Notes: generated by a model not told the origin, from the sequence alone. A stretch of DNA of 64,000 nucleotides from an uncultured Eubacterium sp. (GCA_910583925.1 CAJTZJ010000001.1:1-64000); one strand, 5' to 3'; positions 8,738 through 17,976 are shown, counted from the stretch's first letter. A program made the numbers and translations.

Positions 8738-11700
8738 TGCGTTTGTTTAAGGATTATTTCGGCGGTTATGTTAATGCGTACCAGCTGTCAAGCCTTGGTG
8801 CCGGTGTTATTGACCGCCTTACTATAAAAAAAGAAGCAAGGGAAATCAGTATTGCGCTGACGCTTCCTGAACTTGTTCCGTATTCTGAAATTGTAACAGC
8901 AGAAAATGATATCAAAAGAGTCATGCAGCTAAAAAAAGTTATGATTAAGCCAAGATATATGAGCGATTTGTTTGAGCTGCAGTATTTCTTTTCAATGATT
9001 GATTATGTTAAAAGAAGAAACCCTGCTGCAAATGGCTTTTTTGATGATGCCGATGTTTCGCTTGAATCGGATACACTTAAGATTTCTCTTAAAAAGGGCG
9101 GTCTTGAGCTGCTTTTAACGCAGGGTGTAGATCAGGATATAGAAAACACCTTTCTTGATATGTTCGGTATGTCTGTTAAAGTTGAAATGATAGAAACCGA
9201 AAGCTATGATGTTGAAAAGGCGGCTAAGGCAGCTGCGGCAGAAAAAAAAGCAAAAGAGGAGGAAGTCAAAAAAGAAGAGATTAAGAATGTAAGGCATACT
9301 CTTCTTGGTGATTTACCTGTTTACATAGATACAGCAAGAACAATTTTCGGCAAAGGAATCAAAGAAAAGCCTATGCCGATCAGCGACCTTGCTTTTGATA
9401 CAGGTGTTGCAACTGTTTGGGGTGATATTCTTAATTTTGAGCTTAAGGATACAAAAAGGGGTTATTATAAAATTTTAACCTTTGATATAACCGATTACAC
9501 CTCGTCTGTTTCAGTTAAGGTTTTTGATACAAAGGATGTTGTTGATGCTGTGGCATCCAAAATTGCAGATGCACAGACTCTTATTGTACGGGGCGGTTAT
9601 AAGGAAGACAGCTTTTCAGGAAAATATATGATTACGCCTGACAGTATTCAAACGGTAATCAAAGCTGAAAAAGAGGATCACGCAGAGGAAAAAAGAGTTG
9701 AGCTTCATCTTCATACCTCACTTTCCGATATGGATGGTATTTCATCTCCTGCCTCCCTTATTAAAAGGGCTATAAGCTGGGGGCATAAGGCAATTGCCGT
9801 AACAGACCATGGTGTTGTACAGGCTCTTCCCGAGGCATATAATGCAGCAAAGGGAAAAATAAAGCTTATCCTTGGTATGGAGGGCTATCTTGTTGATGAT
9901 GAAAAATATCCTGATTTTATGGAGCTTTCCAATAAGCAGTTTAAGCGCCATCATATTATTCTGCTTGTAAAGGAGGATACCTCTCTTGATGAAAGTATTC
10001 CGAAAGAAGAAAGAAAATACGGAAGAAAAAATCTTTATGAACTGATTTCTCGTTCAAATGTTAAAACCTATAAGACCCGTCCGCTGATTCCGAAATCCCT
10101 GTTAGCAAGCAAGCGTGACGGATTGATTTTGGGCTCTGCCTGTGAGCAGGGCGAGCTTTATCAGGCAATTCTTCGTGAAGAGCCGGAGGAAGAAATTGAA
10201 AAGATTGCTTCCTTTTATGATTATTTAGAAATTCAGCCAAACGGAAACAATGCCTTTATGCTTCGTACAAGCGATCAGGAATATATAACAAATAAAAAAG
10301 GCGAGGAAAAGAAAAATCTTCATTGGAAGGTTAACACCGAGGAAGATTTAATCAATATAAACCAAAAAATTATTGCACTTGCGGACAAACTCGGAAAGCC
10401 GGTTGTTGCTACCGGAGATGTTCATTTCCTTGATGAAAAGGATGCGAAATTCCGTGCAATCATTATGGCGTCAAAGGGCTTTGATGATGCGGATAATCAA
10501 GCACCTCTTTACTTCAAAACAACTGATGAAATGCTGGCTGATTTTGCTTGGGCAGGGGACAGAGCAAAGGAATTTGTTATTGATAATCCAAATAAAATTG
10601 CAGATATGGTTATGGATAATATTCCTCCGATTCCCCCGGGAACCTTCCAGCCTCATATTGATGGTGCGAATGAAGAGTTAACCGAAAAATGCTGGTCTAT
10701 GGCCAGAGAACTTTACGGAGATCCTGTTCCTGAATATGTTGCAAGCCGACTTCAGCGTGAGCTTGATTCAATTATCGGACACGGCTTCGGTGTGCTTTAT
10801 GTTATTGCCAAGCGCCTTGTTGAGGAAAGCGAAAGAAACGGATATCTTGTTGGTTCAAGAGGATCCGTAGGTTCTTCTCTTGCCGCACATTTCGGCGGAA
10901 TATCGGAAGTTAATCCGCTTGCGCCGCATTATTATTGTAAAAACTGTAAGCACAGTGAATTTTTCCTTCACGGAGAGTATGGCTCGGGCTTTGATTTGCC
11001 TCCTAAAAACTGCCCTGAATGCGGAACGCCTATGAAGCGTGACGGCCATGAAATTCCGTTTGAAACCTTCCTTGGCTTTGATGGAGATAAGGAGCCTGAT
11101 ATTGACCTGAATTTCAGCGGTGAATATCAGTCCCGCTCTCATAGATATACCGAAGAGCTTTTCGGAAAGGAATATGTGTTTAAGGCAGGAACAATGGCAA
11201 CTGTTGCCGATAAAACTGCGTATGGATATGTTATGAAATATCTTGATGAACGCAATATCATCGGCACACCAAGAGCAGAGATAGACCGTTTAACCAAGGG
11301 CTGTACAGGTATTAAGCGTACAACAGGCCAGCATCCCGGCGGAATGGTTGTTGTTCCTGATAAATATACTGTTGAAGATTTTACACCCATTCAGTATCCG
11401 TCAAATGATGCTGCAAAGGGAACCTATACAACACATTTTGACTTTAAAAATTCACTTCACGATACACTTCTTAAGCTGGATGAGCTTGGACACGATAATC
11501 CGACTCTTTATAAATATCTTGAGGATTCAACAGGAATTCCCGTTATGGATGTTGATTTGGCTGATCCGAAGCTTTACCAGCTCATTACATCAACAGAGCC
11601 TATCGGCGTTTCTCCCGAAGATATCGGCTGTAATACAGGTACGCTTGCTATTCCGGAAATGGGTACGCCGTTTGTTATCGGAATGCTTGAAGAGGCTAAG

Positions 11701-12579
11701 CCGAAAACCTTTGCCGATTTGCTTCAGATTTCAGGCTTATCACACGGTACAGATGTTTGGCTTGGCAATGCGCAGGAGCTTATTCAGAACGGAACCTGCA
11801 CAATTTCCGAGGTTATCGGCTGCCGTGATGATATTATGACCCATCTTATCCATGTGGCTGAGAATTATGAAAGAGAAACAGGCAAGGAATCTCCTCTCTC
11901 AAAGAAGGATTGCTTTAAGATAATGGAATATACCCGTAAGGGTAAGGCCCCTAAAGAGCTTCCTCCGTATGAGGAGGCAATGAAAACAATTGGCGTTGAG
12001 CAGTGGTATATTGATTCCTGCTATAAGATTAAATATATGTTTCCTAAGGCACATGCTGCTGCTTATGTTATTGCAGCACTTCGTCTTGCATGGTATAAAA
12101 TTTATTATCCTATTCATTTTTATTCTGCTTATTTTACTGTTCGCGGCGGAGATTTGGATGCCGTTTCGGCAGTTGCAGGAAAAAATGCGGTTAAAGCGAA
12201 AATGAATGAATATAATGCAAAAAAGAAAAACAATGAAGCGATTACTGCCAAGGAAGAATCAACCTATGTAGTAAATCAGATTGTTATTGAAATGCTTGCC
12301 AGAGGGATAGAATTTCTGCCTGTTGATTTGTATAAATCAGACTGGCGTGTTTATCAGATTGAAGATGGGAAAATCAGATTGCCGTTTTCAGCCATTTCAG
12401 GCGTTGGCGAAAATGCGGCAAAATCCATTTATGATGCAGTTCATGATGGTGATGGAGATTTTATTTCATGTGATGATTTAATGGCAAGAGCACATATCGG
12501 TTCAAGTGTTGTTGATTCTCTGCGTGAATGCGGAGCCCTTGGCAATCTGCCAGACAGCAATCAGATTTCTTTATTTTAA
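8737..12579 (+). CDS. polC: DNA polymerase III alpha subunit PolC lacking the exonuclease domain
   Basis: The Gram-positive replicative polymerase, 1280 residues against about 1430-1440 for the Bacillus type. In order: N-terminal domain (1-180), a charged Ala/Lys/Glu linker (about 182-205), an OB fold (about 215-310), the PHP domain from residue 321, then the polymerase palm with catalytic D788 and D790 (EPDIDLNFSG) and the LLKLDELGHD aspartate. There is a C4 zinc motif (CKNC, CPEC) and a C-terminal clamp-binding QISLF. The DnaQ-type exonuclease normally inserted in the PHP domain (VFDVETTGL and later Exo motifs) is absent: only about 20 residues separate E382 from H405. PHP ligands look complete: H324, H326, D333, H358, E382, H405/406, C469, D561, H563. 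Reading frame and polymerase motifs are intact, so this is not a pseudogene. Confidence 0.95.
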   Translation: MRLFKDYFGGYVNAYQLSSLGAGVIDRLTIKKEAREISIALTLPELVPYSEIVTAENDIKRVMQLKKVMIKPRYMSDLFELQYFFSMIDYVKRRNPAANGFFDDADVSLESDTLKISLKKGGLELLLTQGVDQDIENTFLDMFGMSVKVEMIETESYDVEKAAKAAAAEKKAKEEEVKKEEIKNVRHTLLGDLPVYIDTARTIFGKGIKEKPMPISDLAFDTGVATVWGDILNFELKDTKRGYYKILTFDITDYTSSVSVKVFDTKDVVDAVASKIADAQTLIVRGGYKEDSFSGKYMITPDSIQTVIKAEKEDHAEEKRVELHLHTSLSDMDGISSPASLIKRAISWGHKAIAVTDHGVVQALPEAYNAAKGKIKLILGMEGYLVDDEKYPDFMELSNKQFKRHHIILLVKEDTSLDESIPKEERKYGRKNLYELISRSNVKTYKTRPLIPKSLLASKRDGLILGSACEQGELYQAILREEPEEEIEKIASFYDYLEIQPNGNNAFMLRTSDQEYITNKKGEEKKNLHWKVNTEEDLININQKIIALADKLGKPVVATGDVHFLDEKDAKFRAIIMASKGFDDADNQAPLYFKTTDEMLADFAWAGDRAKEFVIDNPNKIADMVMDNIPPIPPGTFQPHIDGANEELTEKCWSMARELYGDPVPEYVASRLQRELDSIIGHGFGVLYVIAKRLVEESERNGYLVGSRGSVGSSLAAHFGGISEVNPLAPHYYCKNCKHSEFFLHGEYGSGFDLPPKNCPECGTPMKRDGHEIPFETFLGFDGDKEPDIDLNFSGEYQSRSHRYTEELFGKEYVFKAGTMATVADKTAYGYVMKYLDERNIIGTPRAEIDRLTKGCTGIKRTTGQHPGGMVVVPDKYTVEDFTPIQYPSNDAAKGTYTTHFDFKNSLHDTLLKLDELGHDNPTLYKYLEDSTGIPVMDVDLADPKLYQLITSTEPIGVSPEDIGCNTGTLAIPEMGTPFVIGMLEEAKPKTFADLLQISGLSHGTDVWLGNAQELIQNGTCTISEVIGCRDDIMTHLIHVAENYERETGKESPLSKKDCFKIMEYTRKGKAPKELPPYEEAMKTIGVEQWYIDSCYKIKYMFPKAHAAAYVIAALRLAWYKIYYPIHFYSAYFTVRGGDLDAVSAVAGKNAVKAKMNEYNAKKKNNEAITAKEESTYVVNQIVIEMLARGIEFLPVDLYKSDWRVYQIEDGKIRLPFSAISGVGENAAKSIYDAVHDGDGDFISCDDLMARAHIGSSVVDSLRECGALGNLPDSNQISLF

Positions 12580-12592
12580 TATATAATAATGG

Positions 12593-12639
12593 TTGACATT
12601 ATTGTTTTAATGTGTTAGCATAGTAGCACATTAGCACAC
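12593..12639 (+). promoter_or_regulatory. his operon promoter with three 8-bp TAGCA repeats
   Basis: TTGACA at 12593-12598, 17 bases, then TAGCAT at 12616-12621 preceded by TG (extended -10). The -10 is itself the first of three TAGCA units that start at 12616, 12624 and 12632, an exact 8-bp period. Just beyond, GCAC and GTGC (12634-12637, 12644-12647) form a short inverted repeat. The position over the start site suggests a repressor operator controlling the histidine genes. Confidence 0.65.
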
Positions 12640-12664
12640 TAAAGTGCAATCGAGGAGATATACT

Positions 12665-14278
12665 ATGAAAAGATATTCAAATATAACACCTGAAGGCAGC
12701 CGTGATTTTCTTTTTGAAGAATGCGATGACAGAAAAAATGTTGAAGCAACACTCTCTGCCCTTTATAAGGAAAATGCCTATCGTAAGGTTATAACACCTG
12801 CTATCGAGTTTTTTGATGTGTTTACAAGCGGCAATGCTGGCATAGAAGCCGATGATATGTATAAGTTAACCGATAATCATGGCAGGACAACAGTGCTTCG
12901 CCCTGATAACACAATGCCGATTGCCCGTCTTGTTGCAACAAGGCTTAAGGAAGCTGATTTCCCTGTAAGGCTGTATTACAACCAAAATGTATTTGTTAAG
13001 AATAAGGTGCTTGCAGGAACTACGGATGAGATTCCTCAAAGCGGAATAGAATTTATCGGCGATGCCTCTCTTGAAGCAGATATAGAGGTTATTTCTATGG
13101 CGGTTGAAGCACTGAAAAGATCCGAACTAAATTCCTTCAAAATTGAAATCGGTCATGCAGGCTTCTTCAATGCTGTGCTTGATAAAATGAATTTATCATC
13201 ATCTGAAAAAACGGAAATATGCAAGCTTATTGAAGGAAAAAATTATGCGGCGCTCGGCGATATGCTGGATGAAATCGGAAGCACGGCTGAAACAGAGGTG
13301 CTTCATAAGCTACCCCGTCTTTTTGGCGGAACAGAGGTGCTTGATGAAGCGAAAAAGCTTTATCAAAGTGAGAATTCAGATAAAGCGCTTGATTATCTGA
13401 AAACACTTTTGCGAAAGCTTGAAGAAAAGAATATTTCCGATTCTGTTATGATAGATTTAGGACTTGTTAACCGTTCTAACTATTATACAGGTGTTATTTT
13501 CAGAGGCTATGCAGAGGGTTCAGGTGCAACCATTCTTTCGGGCGGAAGATATGATAATCTTATTGCTGAATTTGGTCTTGATGTTCCTGCAATCGGCTTC
13601 GGTGTTGATGTAAATGCGCTTTGCGATGCAAAAAATGAAATTATAAATGTTGAAAGACCTGTCCGAATTGCTCTGACAAAAGGCAGGCTTGAAAAATCAT
13701 CGGTTAAGCTTTTTCAAAAGATGGGGCTCGATACAGATGAGCTTGAGAATAAGGGAAGAAGATTAATTCTTCCCGTAGATAAATATGAGGCTGTTCTTTC
13801 AAAGGCGCCTGATGTTATAACCTATGTTGAACATGGTGTATGTGATATAGGCGTTGTTGGTAAGGATACAATTGTTGAACATGGCAGCTCTTTTTATGAG
13901 GTTATGGATTTAAATCTCGGCAAGTGCCGTTTTGCTCTTGCCTGCCCTAAGGATACGGATTTCTTCAGCGGATATAAAAGAAAAACAGTTGCCTCAAAAT
14001 ATCCGAAGGTTGCAAGAGATTTCTTTAAATCAAAGGGTATGGATGTTGATATAATTAAAATTGAAGGCAGCGTTGAGCTTGCTCCTCTTTTAGGCTTGGC
14101 AGATGGTATTGTTGATATTGTTGAAACCGGTTCTACCTTAAAAGAAAACGGGCTTGAGGTTGTTGAAGAAATCTTTCCTATTTCGGCAAGAGTTATTGTT
14201 AATATGGCTTCAATGAAGCTTCGCAAGGATGAAATTGAAGCTTTTTTGGAAGCTATGGAAAAAGCAAGTAAAGCGTGA
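12665..14278 (+). CDS. hisZG: HisZ-HisG fusion: ATP phosphoribosyltransferase, regulatory and catalytic parts
   Basis: A 537-residue protein for the first step of histidine synthesis, joining ATP and PRPP. Residues 1 to about 327 are HisZ, a catalytically silent histidyl-tRNA synthetase-like domain (TPEGSRDFLFEE, VLRPDNTMPIAR, GGRYDNLIAEFG). From residue 333 (VRIALTKGRLE) to the end is a short-form HisG with GVVGKDTI and the PRPP-binding DIVETGSTLKENGLE. In Bacillus and Lactococcus these are separate polypeptides forming a hetero-octamer. No stop or ribosome binding site lies at the junction. ATG 12665 follows CGAGGAG at 12651; an upstream in-frame codon at 12644 is not supported. First gene of the his operon. 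Confidence 0.92.
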   Translation: MKRYSNITPEGSRDFLFEECDDRKNVEATLSALYKENAYRKVITPAIEFFDVFTSGNAGIEADDMYKLTDNHGRTTVLRPDNTMPIARLVATRLKEADFPVRLYYNQNVFVKNKVLAGTTDEIPQSGIEFIGDASLEADIEVISMAVEALKRSELNSFKIEIGHAGFFNAVLDKMNLSSSEKTEICKLIEGKNYAALGDMLDEIGSTAETEVLHKLPRLFGGTEVLDEAKKLYQSENSDKALDYLKTLLRKLEEKNISDSVMIDLGLVNRSNYYTGVIFRGYAEGSGATILSGGRYDNLIAEFGLDVPAIGFGVDVNALCDAKNEIINVERPVRIALTKGRLEKSSVKLFQKMGLDTDELENKGRRLILPVDKYEAVLSKAPDVITYVEHGVCDIGVVGKDTIVEHGSSFYEVMDLNLGKCRFALACPKDTDFFSGYKRKTVASKYPKVARDFFKSKGMDVDIIKIEGSVELAPLLGLADGIVDIVETGSTLKENGLEVVEEIFPISARVIVNMASMKLRKDEIEAFLEAMEKASKA

Positions 14279-14286
14279 GGTAAAAT

Positions 14287-15573
14287 ATGAAAATTACAAA
14301 AGCAAACGGAAAAAGCGAGTATGCACTTATTGAAAGTCTGAAAAAAAGAAGCGGCGAAACAGATCAGAAAATCGTTGATATTGTTACATCCATTATTCAG
14401 GGTGTAAAAGAGGGCGGAGATGATGCTGTTCGTGAATATACTGCAAGATTTGATGGTGCTATGCCTAAAAAGACAGTTATTGAAAAGGACGAGCTTCTAT
14501 CCTATCTTGATTTAGTTGACGATGATTTTAAGAAAGCTATTGTTGATGCTAAGAATAATATATATGATTTTCATCAGCGTCAGATGCAACAAAGCTGGCT
14601 TACAACAAAGGAAAACGGTGTTATTATGGGACAGCGTGTCCGCGGACTTCACAGAGTCGGTATCTATGTTCCGGGGGGTACGGCTGCGTATCCAAGCTCT
14701 GTTTTAATGAATGCTGTTCCTGCAAAAATTGCCGGTGTTCGGGAAATTATAATGGTAACCCCTCCTTCAAAGGATGGTTCGCCGAATCCGAATATTATGG
14801 CAGCTGCCGCTGTTGCAGGTGTTGATAAGGTTTTCCTCTGCGGCGGTGCACAGGCTGTTGCTGCTCTTGCTTACGGAACTGAAAAAATTCCAAAGGTTGA
14901 TAAAATTGTAGGCCCCGGCAATATTTTTGTTGCAACTGCCAAAAAGCTTCTTTATGGTGTTGTAGATATTGATATGGTTGCAGGACCCTCTGAAATTCTT
15001 ATTGTTGCGGATAAAACCGCAAGACCATCTTTTCTTGCGGCCGATTTAATGAGTCAGGCCGAGCACGATGTAATGGCGTCCTCAATTCTTTTAACAACCT
15101 CAGAGGCTGTTGCAAAGGCTACTGCAAAGGAAATTGAAAAACAGATTAAGTTTCTTGAAAGGCAGGAAATAATAGAGCAGTCCCTTGAAAGCTATGGGGA
15201 AATCATTGTTTGTGAAAGTCTTGCCCAGGCAATAGATTTTGCTAATGAGCTTGCTCCCGAGCATCTTGAGCTTTGTGTTGAAGAGCCTTTAAAATATATC
15301 GGTATGCTTGATAATGCCGGATCTGTTTTTCTCGGGAATTGGTCGCCTGAGCCTCTCGGCGATTATTTTGCCGGTCCGAATCATGTTCTTCCGACAAGCG
15401 GAACAGCAAGATTTTTCAGTCCGCTGTCTGTTGACAGCTTTGTGAAAAAATCCTCCTTTATTTATTATACGGAGGAGGAGCTTGCCAAGGTTAAGGACGA
15501 GATTGTTACCCTTGCAGACAGTGAGGGCTTAACTGCTCATGCCAATTCAATTAAGGTACGATTTGAAAAATGA
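14287..15573 (+). CDS. hisD: Histidinol dehydrogenase
   Basis: A 428-residue zinc enzyme oxidising L-histidinol to L-histidine in two NAD-dependent steps, the end of the pathway. Family motifs include YVPGGTAAYPSSVLMNAVPA, GPGNIFVATAKK, MVAGPSEILIVAD, LMSQAEHD and GPNHVLPTSGTARF. Length is normal. It follows hisZG after 8 bases, and its stop overlaps the start of the next gene (ATGA). Confidence 0.97.
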   Translation: MKITKANGKSEYALIESLKKRSGETDQKIVDIVTSIIQGVKEGGDDAVREYTARFDGAMPKKTVIEKDELLSYLDLVDDDFKKAIVDAKNNIYDFHQRQMQQSWLTTKENGVIMGQRVRGLHRVGIYVPGGTAAYPSSVLMNAVPAKIAGVREIIMVTPPSKDGSPNPNIMAAAAVAGVDKVFLCGGAQAVAALAYGTEKIPKVDKIVGPGNIFVATAKKLLYGVVDIDMVAGPSEILIVADKTARPSFLAADLMSQAEHDVMASSILLTTSEAVAKATAKEIEKQIKFLERQEIIEQSLESYGEIIVCESLAQAIDFANELAPEHLELCVEEPLKYIGMLDNAGSVFLGNWSPEPLGDYFAGPNHVLPTSGTARFFSPLSVDSFVKKSSFIYYTEEELAKVKDEIVTLADSEGLTAHANSIKVRFEK

Positions 15574-16463
15574 GAAATAAAAAGCTTATAACAACTGTTA
15601 TAGCCGTTATAATTGTTGCTTTATTCGGTGGTGCAGGATATTATTTTACTGAAACCAATGCGCTTGAAACAGGGAAAAATCTGCAGACGGATGGTACAAT
15701 AGTTGTAAATTATTTAGATGTTGGTCAGGGGGACAGCGAGTTTATTCAGCTTCCTGATGGCAAATGTATGCTGATTGATGCATCAACCTCTGATTGCGCA
15801 GAGAGAATAATTGATTTTATTTCGAGTCTGGGTTACAGCAAAATTGATTATTTAGTTGCAACACATCCTCATGCGGATCATATCGGTTCAATGAAAGCCG
15901 TTGTAGAACATTTTGATATAGGCGAAATCTATATGCCAAGAGCATCGGCAAACACAAAAACATATGAAAATCTGCTTCTTGCGATTGCAGACAAGGGTTT
16001 GCGTTTTAATACGGCAAAGGCAGGTGTTACTGTTATTCAAAATGATGCATTGTCTGCTGAATTTCTTGCTCCTGTTAAAGCAAGCTATGATAATCTTAAT
16101 AATTATTCGGCAGTTTTAAGGCTTCAGTACGGAAATAATGTATTTCTGTTTATGGGTGATGCAGAGGATACTGCAGAAATGGATATATTAAAGACTTCAG
16201 AAAAAGGTAAGCTGAAAGCGGATGTATTAAAGGTTGGGCATCATGGCAGTAAAACTGCTTCAGGTTTTGAATTTGTAAGTGCTGTATCGCCAAAGGCTGC
16301 TGTTATTGAGGTGGGAAAGGATAATTCCTATAATCATCCTCATTATGAAACGATAAATAACTTGAGCGAAATAGGTTCGAAGATTTTAAGAACGGATATA
16401 AACGGAAATATTGCTGTTGTTTCCGATAAAACAGATATTAAGGTTTATTGTGAAAAGGAATAA
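15570..16463 (+). CDS. Exported ComEC-like metallo-beta-lactamase fold hydrolase
   Basis: A 297-residue protein with an N-terminal signal anchor (about residues 5-27) followed by an MBL domain like the C-terminal domain of ComEC. Metal motifs are THPHADHIG, FMGDAED and VGHHGSKTA, and the typical ending is NSYNHPHYE. It probably acts outside the membrane as a nuclease or phosphodiesterase; the ComEC channel domain is absent. It overlaps hisD by 4 bases, inside the his operon, and is followed by DUF3006, its usual partner. No link to histidine synthesis is evident. Confidence 0.85.
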   Translation: MRNKKLITTVIAVIIVALFGGAGYYFTETNALETGKNLQTDGTIVVNYLDVGQGDSEFIQLPDGKCMLIDASTSDCAERIIDFISSLGYSKIDYLVATHPHADHIGSMKAVVEHFDIGEIYMPRASANTKTYENLLLAIADKGLRFNTAKAGVTVIQNDALSAEFLAPVKASYDNLNNYSAVLRLQYGNNVFLFMGDAEDTAEMDILKTSEKGKLKADVLKVGHHGSKTASGFEFVSAVSPKAAVIEVGKDNSYNHPHYETINNLSEIGSKILRTDINGNIAVVSDKTDIKVYCEKE

Positions 16464-16467
16464 TAGA

Positions 16468-16671
16468 ATGAAAACTTTGATTGTAGACAGGATTGAAGCT
16501 GATTTTGCAGTTTGTGAAATTGAAGAGGGCAGTTTTACGGATATTCCTCTTAAAGCATTGCCGAATGGTGTAAAAGAGGGCGATGTTATAAAAATTTCTG
16601 TTGAAGCCGAAGAAACAGAAAAAAGAAAAAGTAATATAAATAATCTTATGAACAATCTTTTTAAAGATTGA
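16468..16671 (+). CDS. DUF3006 small protein
   Basis: A 67-residue protein beginning MKTLIVDRIEADFAVCEIEEG, matching DUF3006, a small beta-rich family commonly encoded next to ComEC-like MBL proteins. ATG 16468 lies 4 bases after the MBL stop, with GAAAAGGAA as ribosome binding site. The function is unknown; the pairing suggests the two act together. The C-terminus is charged and probably helical (EETEKRKSNINNLMNNLFKD). Confidence 0.75.
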   Translation: MKTLIVDRIEADFAVCEIEEGSFTDIPLKALPNGVKEGDVIKISVEAEETEKRKSNINNLMNNLFKD

Positions 16672-16684
16672 AAGAGGTGTAAAA

Positions 16685-17260
16685 ATGAGAAATTCTGTTA
16701 TTGAAAGAAATACAAAAGAAACGCAGATTAAAATTGAATTAAATCTGGATGGCGGCGATGTTAAAATCTCAACAGGTATCGGTTTTTTTGACCATATGTT
16801 GAATGCCTTTGCTGTTCACGGCGGTTTTGGTTTAAATGTTACGGTAACAGGCGATTTGGAGGTTGATACGCATCATACTGTTGAGGATACGGGTATTGCT
16901 CTTGGCTTAGCATTTAAGGAAGCACTCGGTAATATGGGTTCAATTAACAGATATGGTTCATTTTACATTCCGATGGATGAAAGTCTTGCAATGTGTGCTC
17001 TCGATATTTCAAATCGTCCGTTCCTTGTGTTTCGTGCAGATTTTAATGAGGAACGCTGCGGAAATTATGAAACCTGCTGTACGGAAGAGTTTTTCCGTGC
17101 ATTTGCTATGAATTCCGGAATAACGCTTCATCTGAATGTTCTTTACGGATCAAATTCTCATCATGAAATTGAGGCTTTGTTTAAAGCGCTTGCTCATGCA
17201 TTAAAAATTGCCGTAACTCAGAATAACGGCGGAATACTTTCAACAAAAGGAGTTCTGTAA
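16685..17260 (+). CDS. hisB: Imidazoleglycerol-phosphate dehydratase
   Basis: A 191-residue Mn-dependent dehydratase, the single-domain form without the phosphatase part found in E. coli. Metal-binding histidines are in THHTVEDTGIALG and NSHHEIEALFKA; GIGFFDHMLNAF is near the N-terminus. AGAGGTG precedes ATG 16685. Its stop overlaps the hisA start (TAATG). Confidence 0.97.
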   Translation: MRNSVIERNTKETQIKIELNLDGGDVKISTGIGFFDHMLNAFAVHGGFGLNVTVTGDLEVDTHHTVEDTGIALGLAFKEALGNMGSINRYGSFYIPMDESLAMCALDISNRPFLVFRADFNEERCGNYETCCTEEFFRAFAMNSGITLHLNVLYGSNSHHEIEALFKALAHALKIAVTQNNGGILSTKGVL

Positions 17261-17976
17261 TGATTATTTTTCCTGCAATTGATATAATAGATGGTAAACC
17301 TGTGCGCCTTTACAAAGGGGATTTTTCAACTGCGCATCAGGTTGCCGATAATGTGCTTGAAACCGCTTTGCAATTTGAAAAGGCAGGTGCTGTGTGGATT
17401 CATATGGTTGATCTTGATGGCTCTTTACAGAAAAAACCTGTAAATGCTAAAACCTTTACATCTGTTGCAAACGAAACAGGTCTTAAGGTTGAAATCGGCG
17501 GAGGTATCCGAACAATGCAGGATATAGATTTTTATGTAAATAATGGCATCAGCCGCATAATTCTCGGTTCAGTTGCCCTTAAGAATCCGGATTTGGTTAA
17601 AGAAGCTGTCAAAGAATTCGGAGATGTAATTGCCGTCGGTATAGATGCTAAAAACGGTTATGCTGCAACCGAAGGATGGACAGAGGGTTCTGATGTTTAT
17701 TTCACAGATCTTGCAAAGCAAATGGAAGCAGTTGGTGTTAAGACCATTATTTATACTGATATTTCAAAGGACGGCACATTGAGCGGTCCTAATATCAATC
17801 AGCTTATTGAAATAAATAATGCTGTTTCCTGTGATATAACTGCTTCGGGCGGTGTAACAAATATTGATGATATTATTGCTCTTAAAAATGAAGGGCTTTA
17901 TGGCGCAATATGCGGAAAAAGCCTTTATGATAAAACGCTTCTTCTTGAAGAGGCAATAGAGGTGTGCAAAGGATGA
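17260..17976 (+). CDS. hisA: ProFAR isomerase
   Basis: A 238-residue TIM-barrel isomerase converting ProFAR to PRFAR. The N-terminus MIIFPAIDIIDGKPVRLYKG and GGGIRTMQDI are HisA hallmarks, as are the second-half YTDISKDGTLSGPN and ASGGV phosphate loops. HisF, the paralogue that uses the product, is not encoded nearby. Confidence 0.96.
   Translation: MIIFPAIDIIDGKPVRLYKGDFSTAHQVADNVLETALQFEKAGAVWIHMVDLDGSLQKKPVNAKTFTSVANETGLKVEIGGGIRTMQDIDFYVNNGISRIILGSVALKNPDLVKEAVKEFGDVIAVGIDAKNGYAATEGWTEGSDVYFTDLAKQMEAVGVKTIIYTDISKDGTLSGPNINQLIEINNAVSCDITASGGVTNIDDIIALKNEGLYGAICGKSLYDKTLLLEEAIEVCKG

Noticed and set aside
11348..11839. 163-residue frame on the + strand inside polC
   Set aside because: A +1 shadow of conserved PolC sequence, full of Leu/Ser/Arg with no fold-like pattern.
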